A DNA stretch of 64,000 nt from Cavenderia fasciculata. Taxonomy: Eukaryota; Evosea; Eumycetozoa; Acytosteliales; Cavenderiaceae. The stretch covers positions 992,001 through 1,056,000 of the forward strand of contig NW_004457723.1 in the NCBI RefSeq assembly GCF_000203815.1, written 5' to 3'. Positions 49,569 to 61,996 of the stretch are shown here, piece by piece. Under the pieces are notes generated by a model that did not search any database, was not told where the DNA came from, and saw only the letters and a list, made by a program, of their open reading frames with translations. A program made the translations under genes and the position numbers. Numbering within the stretch: position 1 is the first letter of the stretch; every line of letters begins with the position of its first letter.

Positions 49569-52500
49569 ATGTCTGGATTCGATGATTTAGATCATCTCTT
49601 TGATGAAACTTCAAATTCAAACATCGATACTGAGAAGCTCAAAGGTCTTACAGACTTTTTAACACAGTCCAATCAGAATAGAAATGCTACTCCTCCTACA
49701 TCCAATACTACCCCTCCTCAACAACAACAACCACAACAACAACCACAGCAACCTGCATACCATCCAACTCAACAACAAAACTATCAAAATACACCACAGA
49801 CAATACAGAATATACAACAAACATTGCATGGCATACCATCTCCACAAGGAGGTATGACGACCGGTACACCAATGCAAGGTATGGTGCGACCAAACGTCAA
49901 CAACCCATCGACCATCTCTCCTCAACAACAACATATGCAAAACACCCCTCAAGGTATGATGGTTAAACCACAGCCAAATCAAATGGGAGTAGGTGGTGTT
50001 GGTGTTGGTGGGATGCCCCCACAAAGCAGTATGATGGCCAAGCCTCAGCCAGGCCAACAACAACAACAGCCTATATACAATGTCGGTGGATCAGTGGTAC
50101 CATCGCATCCCCAGCAGCAGGGTATTCACAAGATGACACCGATGACACCACAGCAAGCTGCCTTGATGAAGCAACAGGCTCAGTTGGGTGCTCAGGTTGC
50201 CAAGACTGCACCAGGTATGCAGATGAATACAGGAGTTGGTGGTGTTGCCGGCGTGCAACAAGGAGGAGTTGGAGTTGGAGGAGTGGGAGGTCAACAACCA
50301 CTACAACAACAAGGAATGAATCCACATGTAATGATGCATAGACAACAGTCGGGTGGTGTCATGCCAGGTGGCCAAGCACCTACTGGACAGATCACGTCGA
50401 GTACTACCATCGGACCAAATCACATGGCTGGACAGGCGGGTGTCGGACAGCAGATATACAGACAAATGGTTCCTCAAGGAACTGGTGCTCCCGTTCCACC
50501 TGGAACACAGCAACAGCAAGGTATACACCGTCCAATTGGTCAACCAACCAACACTCAAATGGGACAACAACCTCAATTCCAACCAAACATACCACAAAAA
50601 CAAACCATTCAAGGACAACCTCTTGGTCCAACCAATACCCAACAAATGGGACAACAACAACAAATGAATCAACAACAAATAGGACAACAACCAATGAACA
50701 ATGTGAACACTGGTATTCAACAACCAATGAATAATAATGTAAACACTGGTATTCAACCCCAACAACAAACACAACAAGGTGTATCGAATATGAGTGGTGG
50801 TGTATCTGGTGGTATTCAATCATTACAATCAAATATGATGCAGCAACAACAACCACAACCAATGCAGACAAGTAAACCACCTGCACCACTTTCAACGGTT
50901 GGTGGCGGGGGTGTGATTAGTACTACTACTGCAACTCCACAACAATCTGGTGGAGGAGGTGTAGGTGTAGCACCAACAGCAGCAGCACCTGGAACAAATG
51001 TGATTGGAGGGGGAGGAGGAGGAGGACCACCAACACAACAACAAATCCAACAACAAATTCAAAACCATTTCAATGCACTTGCATTGGCCTATAGAAACGA
51101 TATCTTGGGCAAGGAGGTATTGATGAAGCATTTGATCATGTTGTTTGGTGCTGAAAATGCTGGACAATACACTGTCAAGATTGACGATATTAATCCTGCC
51201 AAGGTACCAAAACTGCCAAGTGATTTCAACATTAATGCAATCTTGGACAAAACACCTCAACTTCGAGAAATGACTGTACAATTCCAAAAACAAAAACAAT
51301 CACTCAAACCTGCGCAACCAGCCCAACCACTAACACCACAACAACCATCACAAACGCCACAAACATCACAGCAGCCACCTGCATCCACGCCATCATCAGC
51401 AGCACTCAGTGCAACACAGCAATCAACCACCTCCAAATCAACTACATCACAAACATTCCGTCAATTACCACCTACAGTTCCAAATGGTCATACTGTTCCA
51501 CCACCAATTCAAAAAGAAGTTAAAAAAGAACCAGCTAAAAAACCAGAAAAAAGAAAAAAAGAAGAAGAGTAAGATTTTAAACAAAAAATATTATTTATTA
51601 CTATTACTTTATATATATTTACTTTATTATTATTATTTTTTATAGAAAACAAACAGATGATGATAAACAATCAATTAAAGAATTAAATGATGTAACAAGA
51701 ATAGCAAATATTGATATTAGAAATGAATCTGATCATTTCTTACCAGATGCCAATGGAAAAGAAGATGATGAACATTATCAAGCTGAAGTTGAACCATTAT
51801 TTTTAAATTCAGCTCCGCTTAAAAAGAAAATTGCAAATATTAGTAAGATAAATTTAAAATATATATATATATTTATATATATATTAATTTTCTCTTTTTC
51901 TTATTTAGTAACAAAAAAAGGTATAAAATCAATTGATGAAAATATTTATGAATATGTTTCATTGGCAGCACAAGATTATGTAAAAACAGTAATAGAATTT
52001 TTGATCAAAGCCTCACATCAACGTGTAGATATCAACAAGGAAGATCTACCATTTACAATCACCAACGACATTAAAAAGAAGTTGTTGCTCATTGAAAAGC
52101 GCGAGAGAGATGAACGCATTAGAAAGGAAAACGAAGAGAATGAGAGATTGTTGCGCGAGGCCAAGCAGGCCGAAGCCCTCCTCAAGAAAAAGATCGAGAG
52201 TGGACAGGCATCAGACGCCAAACTCCAAAAGTTCTCAAAGGCCAAGCAAGAAGAAGAGGACAAGCAACGAACCATCTCGGCCAACAGCACTGCCTTGGCT
52301 GCCATTGGTAACATCAAAAAGAAGGCAACTCCCATGATTGGCAAACGTCCTCCTCTTGCTCCAGCAGCACTCACCCAACTTTTAAATCTTGTCAAAGAGG
52401 GTCAGACTCTAACAGCTGAACAACAAACACAACAAACTCAACTACAAGCACAACATGATGCTGCTCTCAAATTACATCAAGTTCAACAAGCTAAATTACA

Positions 52501-53050
52501 AGCTGAACAACAAGCTAAAGCTCTTGCTGCATCAAGTTTACCTCCTCCACCTATTCTTGGTGCTACTACTACATCATCGTCTTCATCTACCTCTACAACA
52601 TCAATGGATATTGACAAGGTTACACCTTCAAAGACACCAGCAACACCTACTTCTTCTTCTTCTTCATCTTCTACTACTACTACTACTACGACTACTGCAA
52701 CTCCATCAACACCATCCACACCAACAGCTCCAACTTCAGGATCATCTACCTCTACCTCTACATCTACAACAACACCAATGGATATTGACAAGGCAACACC
52801 TGAGAAGCAACTTGCTGTCTCTACCGATTCGAGTACGACCACAGCCACTACAGCAGCAGGTAGTGGAACAAATCCTTTGCCCAGAACCTCTTTCTTGCCA
52901 CCTTCCAGTTTGGAAACCACCAAATCTAGACATTTCAACAGAAGATTATGCAAAAAGGATGTGTTCTTTGCCACCAACTTTATCGGTCAACATGTAATTC
53001 AAAAGTTTGATTTGAGGAAACTTCAAAAACGTCCATACACCTTTTTCTAG
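49569..53050 (+). CDS. taf4: TFIID subunit TAF4
   Basis: Three exons (49569-51568, 51646-51842, 51909-53050) give 1112 residues. The first 480 residues are a Gln/Pro/Gly/Met-rich disordered region, as in metazoan TAF4. A TAFH-like helical segment follows near residue 500 ('FNALALAYRNDILGKEVLMK'). The C-terminal TAF4 domain starts with the histone-fold helix region 'FLNSAPLKKKIANI', 'KGIKSIDENIYEYVSLAAQD', 'YVKTVIEFLIKASHQRVD', then a charged coiled coil and 'NSTALAAIGNIKKKATPMIG'. TAF4 pairs with TAF12 and stabilises TFIID. The extreme C-terminus is preceded by a long Ser/Thr tract with two 'TPMDIDKATPEK'-like copies. Confidence 0.88.
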
Positions 53051-53159
53051 AAAATTTTTAAAGGATAAAGTTATTCATAAAAAATAAAGAAGAAGAAGAA
53101 GAAGATTATATGCCCTTCAAGAAGCATTACCTTTTTTGATGAATTTATTTTGAGGTAAT

Positions 53160-53653
53160 ATTTCGGGTCTAATTGGAAATGATAGAATTTAATAGTTGGC
53201 CATTGGCAATACTAGTATCTCTTTCGTGGTCCAACTTGATTAATTTTTCTTGCCCTCTTGCTTCCAAGTTATCAAAATCAGCCTTTGCTTCAACTCTTTC
53301 TACGCATAAAATTCTTCCATAATTGTTGGTTCCATTTGTTCCATTCCAATTTCTTCACGAGGAAATTGTTCTGTGTCAAGTTCTTCTAGATCTCTGATCA
53401 TTTCTCTTTGTTCAGTGTCAATTTCTTCATACTCTTTTCTAATTTCTTCTTGCTCTCTGACTATCCTTGCATTGACGCTGTCAGTTTCTGCTTGGGTTCT
53501 CCTAGTCTCTGCTTTAATTCTTTTATTCTCTGTTTGTTTTCTTCCAATTCTTGTTTGTTCTCTGCCAATTCTTGATTTATCTCTGTTATTGTTTGATTCC
53601 AATCTGAGCAGAGTTGCTTGTTCCTTTCTATTTTTGATTTTCTTGTAGGTCAA
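53160..53653 (-). pseudogene. Truncated copy of the neighbouring coiled-coil gene
   Basis: The open part (53653-53300) encodes a Glu/Arg/Gln-rich coiled coil ('ARIVREQEEIRKEYEEIDTE') and ends in a stop after 'EEFYA'. Beyond it, in another frame, sequence near 53290-53190 continues the similarity to the neighbour ('KADFDNLEARGQEK', then 'ERDTSIANG', compare 'KADFDDLLSEFAREQ' and 'ERDTSIANN'). It lacks the neighbour's first membrane span and the end, so it looks like a broken tandem duplicate. Confidence 0.6.
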
Positions 53654-53948
53654 AGATATCTTGATAGTTTTGGAATCGAAAACTTTGTAAAAAGTTTGGT
53701 TTGAAAAAGATGAAAATTAAAGATTTAAATGCCCTTCAGAAACAATATCTTTTAGCAATTAACCAGTTTATTACCGATCGTTCATTAATGCGTAGCTGCA
53801 TTACAACTGAAAAGGATACTATACCATTGGCAACTGAAAAATTATCTCATTTCCTCGGTCATTTCCAATCGCGTAATACAATGAAAACAAATACCAATCA
53901 ATTTGATAGTATGAATTTTTTTTTATTTTAAGGTATGTATGATTTCTA

Positions 53949-54653
53949 TTAGACAATTTCGGTGATCTTTTTTTGGGGTTGGATCTCTCTACTTTTGATA
54001 ACATTTAAGAGTTGGTCAGCGGATTCTGTGAACATTTGTAATTCACTCACCAGATTTGCCATTTCTATAATCCTTATATTATTAGCAATACTAGTATCTC
54101 TTTCTTGTGCCAATCTGACTAATGTTTTTTGCTCCCTGGCAAATTCAGATAACAAGTCGTCAAAATCAGCTTTTGATTTTACCCTTTCTTCTTGCATTGC
54201 ATCATTTTCTACTTTAATTTCTGAAATTTCTATATGTTCTGTTCCAATTTCTTCAACCACTTGGATAATTTCTTGTATCTCTTTGAGCAATTCTGTTTGC
54301 TCTGTGTCAAGTTCTTTTAGATCTCTGGTAATTTCGTTTAGCTCGGTTTCAATTTCTTCATACTCTTTTCCAATTTCTTCTTTTTCTCTAATAGTACCTG
54401 CTATAACTCTGTCAATTGAAATTTCTGCTTGGTTTCTGGCAATCTGAGACCTATTTCTCTTATACCCTGCTAGTATTCTGCCCCATCTTGCTTGTTCTCT
54501 GACAACTCTTGCTTGTGCTCTGACATTTCTTGCTTCAGCTCTGCGATTAATTGATCGCAATATTTCTATTTCCTTTCTACTTTTGCTTTGCTTGTAGAAA
54601 ATAAATGATACTGTAACTACAAATACTGATGATAGCGCAAATCTTGCAATCAT
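53949..54653 (-). CDS. Membrane-anchored coiled-coil protein
   Basis: A single exon of 234 residues. A hydrophobic N-terminal segment ('FALSSVFVVTVSFIFY') followed by basic residues ('KQSKSRKE') looks like a signal anchor. The rest is one long helix with many repeated 'RxxA', 'REQARW', 'EYEEIETELNEI' and 'LDTEQTELLKEI' units, ending near 'QMFTESADQLLNVIKSREIQ'. The tandem partner at 53160-53653 shares the coiled-coil part. No orthologue is recognised. A tether or spacer function would be a guess. Confidence 0.6.
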   Translation of the reverse strand: MIARFALSSVFVVTVSFIFYKQSKSRKEIEILRSINRRAEARNVRAQARVVREQARWGRILAGYKRNRSQIARNQAEISIDRVIAGTIREKEEIGKEYEEIETELNEITRDLKELDTEQTELLKEIQEIIQVVEEIGTEHIEISEIKVENDAMQEERVKSKADFDDLLSEFAREQKTLVRLAQERDTSIANNIRIIEMANLVSELQMFTESADQLLNVIKSREIQPQKKITEIV

Positions 54654-54862
54654 CTAATCTTGTCTGAGTTTGTAATATTACAAATGAATAATAAATATAA
54701 TGATAGATATAGAGATTGAAAAGAATAAAATAAACACTAACCAAATGGCCTCAAAATTGGAAGGACTCGAGATTGTGTTGATCAATCTCTTGTTGACCCA
54801 AAAATTCAAAACTAAAAAAAAATAATCTTTTTCTTTTTTTTGGTCTTGTTTTTTTTTAAATT

Positions 54863-55980
54863 TCAATCTTTTAATAAAGGTAATATTTCTTTCAATGTTG
54901 AGATACGATTAGGGTGTTGAGGATGTTTGCCGTATCGATCGAGTAAAAGAGCCGAGAATCCATAGTTGGTAGCACCTTGATAATCTTTTTGATCAGAGTC
55001 ACCAACATAGACAATCTCCTCCTTTGTTAGCGACGGATCAATCTCTTTGTTGATTTGATTGAATCCATGTTCAAATATATTCCAATGCGGTTTTTGGTAT
55101 CCACTATTGAGAGATGTTGTAATTAGATAATTTGGTGGTATAGAATTATTATTATTACAATTACTAGATTCACTTGAATTAATAAGATTATTTGATTTGT
55201 TGATATAATATTCATTATTATTATTTTGATGATTATTTTGATTATTATTAAAAAGTTTTGATCTTTGATTTTTTATACAAAAATATTTAATTAAATCCAA
55301 GTCTTGTAGGATTGAAAAGATTCTTTCGTCAAAGTTTGAAATGACCGATAGGTATTTCTTTCTTTTTTGCAGTTCCTCTAGTGTTTCAACCACCTCTGGA
55401 TACACTTCCCAACAATCGTGATGACCAGACACCATTGATGGGACACCTCCACTTTTACCTTCGAATCTTTTATATAGTTCCATGTATGCTTGATCGGGTA
55501 GATTCTTTACCAATCGTGATGCCTTTTCGTCGTTTGGGTCGATCGATTTAAGTAGTACCAATTTAATTAGATCAAACCACCACTTTTCTCCTCCAACTGT
55601 ATGATGTGATGTTGTACCAACAACATTACTATTGTCTGTTTTGATTCGAGACATTGAAAAAGAGATATCTTTTTGTTCTTTTGAGTGTCCAAAACAAGGT
55701 TGTTCTTTTGACAAATCTGAAAAGACCTTTAAAAAGTTCTTACTAACAATATCATCTTTTAAATATAATCCATAGTTGTTTAATACTTTATTCTATATTA
55801 AAATAGAGAGACAAAAGAGAGAGTGCTATCAGTACAGTAAAGTATAATATCACAGTTGTAAAAGAAACCAAATAATCATTAATCTATATATATAATGTCC
55901 ATACATACATAATGAAACCCTGTAGTTCCTCTTACTTTGAATAATGTACCTGTTGCATCAAGTGATATTACTTTCCACAT
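54863..55980 (-). CDS. HAD-superfamily hydrolase (HDHD3-like)
   Basis: Two exons (55980-55909 and 55792-54863) give 333 residues. The start 'MWKVISLDATGTLFKVRG' carries HAD motif I (DxTGTL, with Thr/Ala-type second acid position changed to Ala-Thr), motif II is 'YLSVISNFDERI', motif III Lys lies in 'GYQKPHWNIFEHG', and motif IV is 'VYVGDSDQKDYQGATNYG'. This matches the HDHD3/haloacid dehalogenase-like subgroup. The second Asp of motif I is not seen, which would fit a phosphatase with unusual chemistry or a non-phosphatase role. A poly-Asn insert sits between motifs II and III. The substrate is unknown. Confidence 0.8.
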
Positions 55981-56199
55981 TCTTCTTTCTTCTATCTGTA
56001 GTAACAGTAGTAATAGTACTTTACTTATTTGTTTGTAAAAAAAAAATGTATTTTAAAACAAACAAGATGAACATCCTTTTTTGGGGTTTTATTAAAAGTT
56101 CTATTTTTGGATAAATAATTAAATTAAATTTCAATTTTCCATTGTTGATGAGACAGATAGTAGTAGATATGCAATTTTGATATAATAATAAATTACCTA

Positions 56200-56700
56200 G
56201 GTCTGCAGTTTAATCATTAATGAACGGGTTGGAAGTCCAATGGCTGGAAGATTTCTTGACAGCAATCATGATGATAGCAAATGGCCACTATAAAGAATCT
56301 TCCAGCCATAGAATATTCGGGCAACAGATATTGGGTCATCGGTCACGAGTTGCATTACGATACTTGCTTTTGGTGAGATTTGATTGAATTGCAAACGCCA
56401 ATAACTGTATATATCTACATGCATGATTTGTCCGCGATACCACAGACATATTTAATTTCATGCACAAACCAAACGATCCTTTGGGATAGTTTGTTAAGCC
56501 TCATTGACAAGTACGCCAAACCACATGGAATGATCGTATCTGGTGACTTCAACGAAACCACTAGACTCTCAGATCGCTCTCCACAAAGACCAATCTTTAC
56601 CACCGCCAACCTTCCTCTCTTCCTTAGACGCCACCTTCTCTTTGATCCAGCTCCTCTTGATTCGCAGGAATCACTTTCATTGTTAGACTAGAAAACCTAA
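56200..56700 (+). mobile_element. Remnant of an AP-type endonuclease, probably from a non-LTR retroelement
   Basis: A reading frame at 56380-56691 encodes 'ELQTPITVYIYMHD' and, after a helix, 'HGMIVSGDFNETTRLSDRSP'. The 'GDFN' core is the catalytic Asp/Asn motif of exonuclease-endonuclease-phosphatase proteins such as LINE endonucleases. Just upstream, another frame has 'YWVIGHELHYDTCFW', consistent with preceding strands. No reverse transcriptase is present nearby, and the downstream block loses the frame. It is probably a dead fragment. Confidence 0.45.
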
Positions 56701-57135
56701 TAGAAAGTTTAGAAATTAAAGGTATTATCATCTCTTCTATCATGAATCACTCAGACGTACAAACCATAACGCCTTACGGTCTGACCAATCACTACATTGA
56801 AACACCAATGATCTTGACCGTGCTCTATCAAACCATTGAATAGTTACATCTACATTCCTAATATTAGTTTATATATTTATACTACTCTGTCTTTTCTTTT
56901 CATTGCAATTAGTCGACTCGAGGGAAGTAAAATAATAATAATAATGAAACTCGAGATGATAGACTTTATCAAACCCTTCCAAAGAAGACTTGTCAGCGAA
57001 ATTAATTAAAATTAAATTATTGTTAAAAAGTAATAATTGTTGTACTAGCAACAACAACAACAACGACTACAACGACAACAACAACAACAACAACTGCAGC
57101 ACAGTCTCAGAGGCAGCTTAGTTGAATCGACGACC

Positions 57136-60100
57136 ATGGCAAAAGGGTCAGCTGCATCTGCTACGACTAAATACTATGCAATATCAAAGGGCAGAAAGGT
57201 AGGCATTCTAACAAACTGGGATGATTGCTTGCACTCTGTCAACGGGTACTCTGGTGCTACCTACAAGTCTTTCAAAGACCCAATTGAAGCACACAACTAT
57301 CTCATCAACCAACCAGATTATATACAAACATGTTTAAAACGATTCGAAAAGAATAGTCCTACCATCTCTTCAACCTCTCCTCAACCAATCACACCAGCAG
57401 CAGTACAAGTACCTGCATCAATACCAAAAACATCATCTTTATCTCTTTCTATTGTACCGTCAACTCAACAACAACAACAACAAGTTGGATCAAAATCATT
57501 CAAGACTGTTAGAGAAGCAAAAGATTATTTTCTTGAACAGATTAGTCCAACCATTATTCATAATCCTCCCCAACAACAACAACAACAACAACAAGTTCAC
57601 GATACCGATAATAATAATGGTATAATTATCAAAAAGGAACCTATAGATAATGCAATAATGGAATTTAATGTTGATGATCTTTTTGATCCAAACTTTAAAG
57701 TAAATAGTTGTGGTGGTGCTGGTGGTGGTGGAGTAGGAGGAGGGAAGAACCTCAAACAATGCTCAATTGATAACTTTGTAACCTCAAAATCAAATTCAAT
57801 TGATAAATATATTGTACGTGATGATCAATCAACAACTTTGGATACATTTGTAAATGATAATGGTGAAAGATTAGAGTTGACATACAAATTGACTATAATT
57901 AAAAATAACTCTCCTCCAATAACTCCAACCATTAATAATATTAATAATAATACTAGTTCAACAAATAATAATAACAATAATAATAATATTCCTCCACCAA
58001 TATTTATTGCTGGTAAAATAACAAATCCATCAAAGTCTATTACTACAACTACTTCGACTACAACAACATTGGCAAAAACAAAATCAATGAAAAGAAAAGA
58101 GATGCTCGTGATAGAAAATGTATTGGACAATGAAGACCAATCAGATGAAAATACAACAGATGATGAATGTTTTGATGATGATTTAACAACTGAAACATTA
58201 TCAGAAGAACAAAGATTTGTATTGGACCATGTTTTAAAGGGAAATAATATATTTCTTACTGGCGGTGGTGGTACTGGAAAGAGTTATCTGTTGCGTATCA
58301 TGATCAGTTGTTTGAGGAAAAAGTTTAAAGTCAATGAATTGTATGCTACTGCCAGTACTGGTGTGGCAGCTGTCAATATTGGTGGCACTACAGTACATAG
58401 TTTTGGAGGTATTGGTCTTGGAACCAAACCGGCTGAAACATTATACTATCAAATTTGTAACAATATGAAAGCATTGAAAAGATGGACTAGTTGTAAATGT
58501 TTGGTTATCGATGAAATATCAATGATATCAAAGACTATATTTGATTTATTGGACTATTTGGCAAAAAGAATTAGATCAAATCAAGAACCATTTGGTGGTA
58601 TTCAATTAATTGTAGTTGGTGATTTCAGTCAATTGCCACCTGTCGTAAACGATCGAAAAGCATTACAACCTGGAGAAAAGAAACAATACATGCATCAACA
58701 ATTTTGTTTCTTGTCACCCGCATTTAAACAATTGTTTACTCAAAATTCTTTTAATCTTACACAAGTCTATAGACAATCAGATACTACATTTATCGATATT
58801 CTCAATCGTATCAGATTTGGTATTGTTAAAGATGAAGATATTCAACTTATAAATGATAGAACCTCAAGACCTTTATCAATTACTGATAATATTATTCCAA
58901 CTATTTTATGTATGTAGAAAAAAAGAAAAGAAAAGAAAAATAAGTTTATATTTACTCTTTTTTTTTTTATTTAGATCCAAAAAAAGTAAATGTTCATGAA
59001 GAGAATATTAAACAACTTGCATTGATTAATGAAAAGGAATATACTTTTAAAGCTGATGATTATGGTGACCCTCAACATATGGGTTTTACAAATTGTCAAG
59101 CCCCTGAAATTGTTAAATTAAAAACTGGTGCTCAAGGTAACCAAAAAAAAAAAATATTAAAATTTAAATAATATTTTAATCAATTTATTTACTTTTATTT
59201 ATTTTAGTTTTACTTATGGTCAATCAAGATTTTAAGAAAAAACTTGTAAATGGGTCACGTGGAGTCATTGTTGGATGGGAATCATCTAATGAAAGCAAAG
59301 ATGAACTGTTGTTACCAATAGTCAAATTTAATAGTGGTATTCAAAAAACAATTAAACGTCATACATGGGAATTGGAAGAACGAATCCTTTACAGAAAAGA
59401 AGAAAAGGTTCGAGAAGTAATTGCATCGAGAACTCAAATACCTCTTATTCTAGCATGGGCTATATCTATTCATAAAAGTCAGGGTATGACCATTGATAAG
59501 CTATCAATTAATTTGGATGGCGTTTTTACTGTATGTATAAATATAAAAAACAAAATGAGAAAAATTGTTTATTAACTATATTAATCCAAAAATTTTATTT
59601 AGTTTGGTCAAACCTATGTATCATTGTCTAGAGCAACAAGCTTGGATGGATTAAATTTACAAATTCCAATTACATCTGCACATGTATCTACTCATGAAAA
59701 GGTGATTGAATTTTATGATCAAATGAAAAAAAATAATATGATCAAAGCACAAGAACCAAAAAAGATTGAAGAAGAAAAAGAAAAGATTGAAGAAGATATT
59801 GTTCAACAAACATTAAAGAAATCAAAAACAGAGCATGATATTACAAATGACAATCAAAAACTTTTACAATTGGATAATAATCAACAATCATCAAATTCAA
59901 CAACAGTAGTACCTGTTGCAGACTTTGATTCTTTTGATTTTTCAGATGACAAATCATTTACATCTGATACAAAAGATGATCAAGATCAAGATCATTCTTT
60001 TATAGACTCTGATCAAGATGATTGTACAGTTCAAGATGACGATGATGTTCCTCTTACTTTTCAAGAATGTGCCAATAATAATAATAATAATAGTAGTTGG

Positions 60101-60635
60101 GCCAAAGTAGAACAAGAAAGTCAAATAGATAAAAATACTAATATAAGAATAAGCAACAACAACAACACAACCAAAAAGACGACTTCACTGGTGATTTCAA
60201 AACAAAAACCATCTGACACGACCATTAAAAATAATATTTTACCAACAACTAATATTAATAATGATAATAATAGTTCACCAACAACCAATAATAGTTTACC
60301 AACAACTAATATTAATAATGATAATAATATTTTGCCAACATCAACAATTAATATTATTGATATTGATGAACCAGAAATAGTAGCAACACAAGAAATGGTA
60401 GTTGGACCTAATAATATTAATAATAATATGGATATTGATTTTGATTTCGAACTTGCCAATGATAATAATAATAATAATAACAACGAACCGGGAATAGTTC
60501 AAACATCAGCTCAACGTGAAATTGTATCTACCAACTCTATCAATAATCACAATGACCCAGAAACAGTACCCAAACCAACTCCATGCGAAATTGTATCTAC
60601 CAACTCAACCAATAATAATAATAATAATAATAATG

Positions 60636-60703
<68 letters not shown>

Positions 60704-60805
60704 CAACCAGAAATATTTGGTCCTAATAGCTTGGAATTCGATTTTGATGACCCAGAAACAGTACAAACATCAGCTCCCTGTGAAATTGTATCAAACAATT
60801 CAATC

Positions 60806-60841
<36 letters not shown>

Positions 60842-61171
60842 CAACCGGAAATAGTACCAACTCCCTCGAACAATATTAATAATTTAGTCGAACCCCCAAT
60901 CAATAATAACAATAATAATCAAAATAATAATAATAGTAATAATAATAATAATAATAATGATATGGATATTGATTTTGATTTTGAGACAACAGTTGGCCCT
61001 AGTGTAGAAACAAATCAAATCAAACAAGCCAAACGACCAGTTAGACTAAACCTGACTTTATCCAAAAGTAAAACATTGGATAATAATCAAACAAAGTCTA
61101 ACAACAACAACAACAATAGTAATAATTTCACACAAACCAATGATGATGATCATGACTTTGATTTCAATTGA
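57136..61171 (+). CDS. pif1: PIF1-family helicase with N-terminal RNase H1-type hybrid-binding domain
   Basis: Four exons (57136-58909, 58975-59136, 59208-59530, 59603-61171) join to 1275 residues. Residues about 10-60 ('TKYYAISKGRKVGILTNWDD', then 'VNGYSGATYKSFKDPIEAHN') match the RNA:DNA hybrid-binding domain of RNase H1, and a second partial copy ('SFKTVREAKDYFLEQ') occurs near residue 120. The helicase begins near residue 352: Walker A 'GGGGTGKS' (about 375), 'ATASTGVAAVNIGGTTVHSF' (PIF1 signature region), Walker B 'LVIDEISMIS', 'GDFSQLPPV', 'VYRQSD', and late motifs 'AWAISIHKSQGMTID' and 'YVSLSRATSLDGL'. All motifs look active. PIF1 enzymes unwind G-quadruplexes and R-loops in nuclei and mitochondria. 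The C-terminal 500 residues are Asn-rich repeats. No RNase H catalytic domain is present. Confidence 0.9.
60475..60970 (+). repeat. Tandem coding repeats and AAT tracts in PIF1 tail
   Basis: Units with cores 'EIVSTNSINN' or 'EIVSNNSINN' and 'DDPETVQTSAPC' recur three times between poly-Asn runs (AAT repeats, the longest at about 60610-60702). Short 'DMDIDFDF' boxes flank them. It is an expanding low-complexity tail. Confidence 0.8.
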
Positions 61172-61996
61172 TTAATTTTCAATTTGAACAATAAACTTGT
61201 ATATTATCCTATATAGTTTTGACAGTCAGTAGTTCACTTGTAATCTTAATCAACCAATCCAAACTAGTTAGTTCACAGCAAACATGGAACACTCTAAATT
61301 CATATGACAATTTAAATCAAAAGAAAACCCCACAAGTCATCAACACAACACCCCAACTTGATAGCTGCTGTTGCTACATCTATCTGTCGTAAAACATGAT
61401 GATGATGGCGATAGTATACTTACTACACACAAGATCATACTAAACATCAAAGGTCGACTCTGACAATAGAAAAAATTCATACCACCACCCAACAAATCAT
61501 TCTAAACAGATTTTTGCATATGCAAGTGATGGGGGTCAACTTCACCACCGTTTCTGTTTATTATTGTCCACATTCCATTGCTCATTACACAATGGATGGT
61601 ATGGGATGCAGGTATAGATAGAGTTTGGGGTGGTAAAATGAAAAGTGATCATCATTCATTGTAGATGTTCTGTTGGAGATGGATGGATGATATTAAGTAA
61701 AAAAATATCATATCATCAATTACTAGTGTATACCATGTGTCAGTGGATCAATGTTTTGATGATTTTTGATGATGATGATGATGATGAATATGTTCATGAT
61801 CAACAGTCAATTGATTTATCAATTGTTTTTGGGTAACAGCCAACTTTGCCTACACCATACAATATTTTTCATTGTGCATTCTCCATACCGATTGATCAAT
61901 TATATTTATTTATTTATTTATTGACAGACACTAGAATAATTAAAATAATCACTATAACATTATAAATATTTCATAAATATAGAGAGTAAAAGGAAA
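61172..61996. other. Intergenic region
   Basis: About 825 bp with no supported gene. It contains a TGA/GAT repeat (about 61768-61790) and a TATT repeat just before 61920. It should hold the promoter of the secreted protein gene that follows. Confidence 0.45.

Noticed and set aside
53701-53931. Plus-strand reading frame of 76 residues between the coiled-coil paralogues
   Set aside because: It has no recognisable motif, lies in an AT-rich spacer and could be chance; it may also be a fragment of something lost. Not enough support for a gene.
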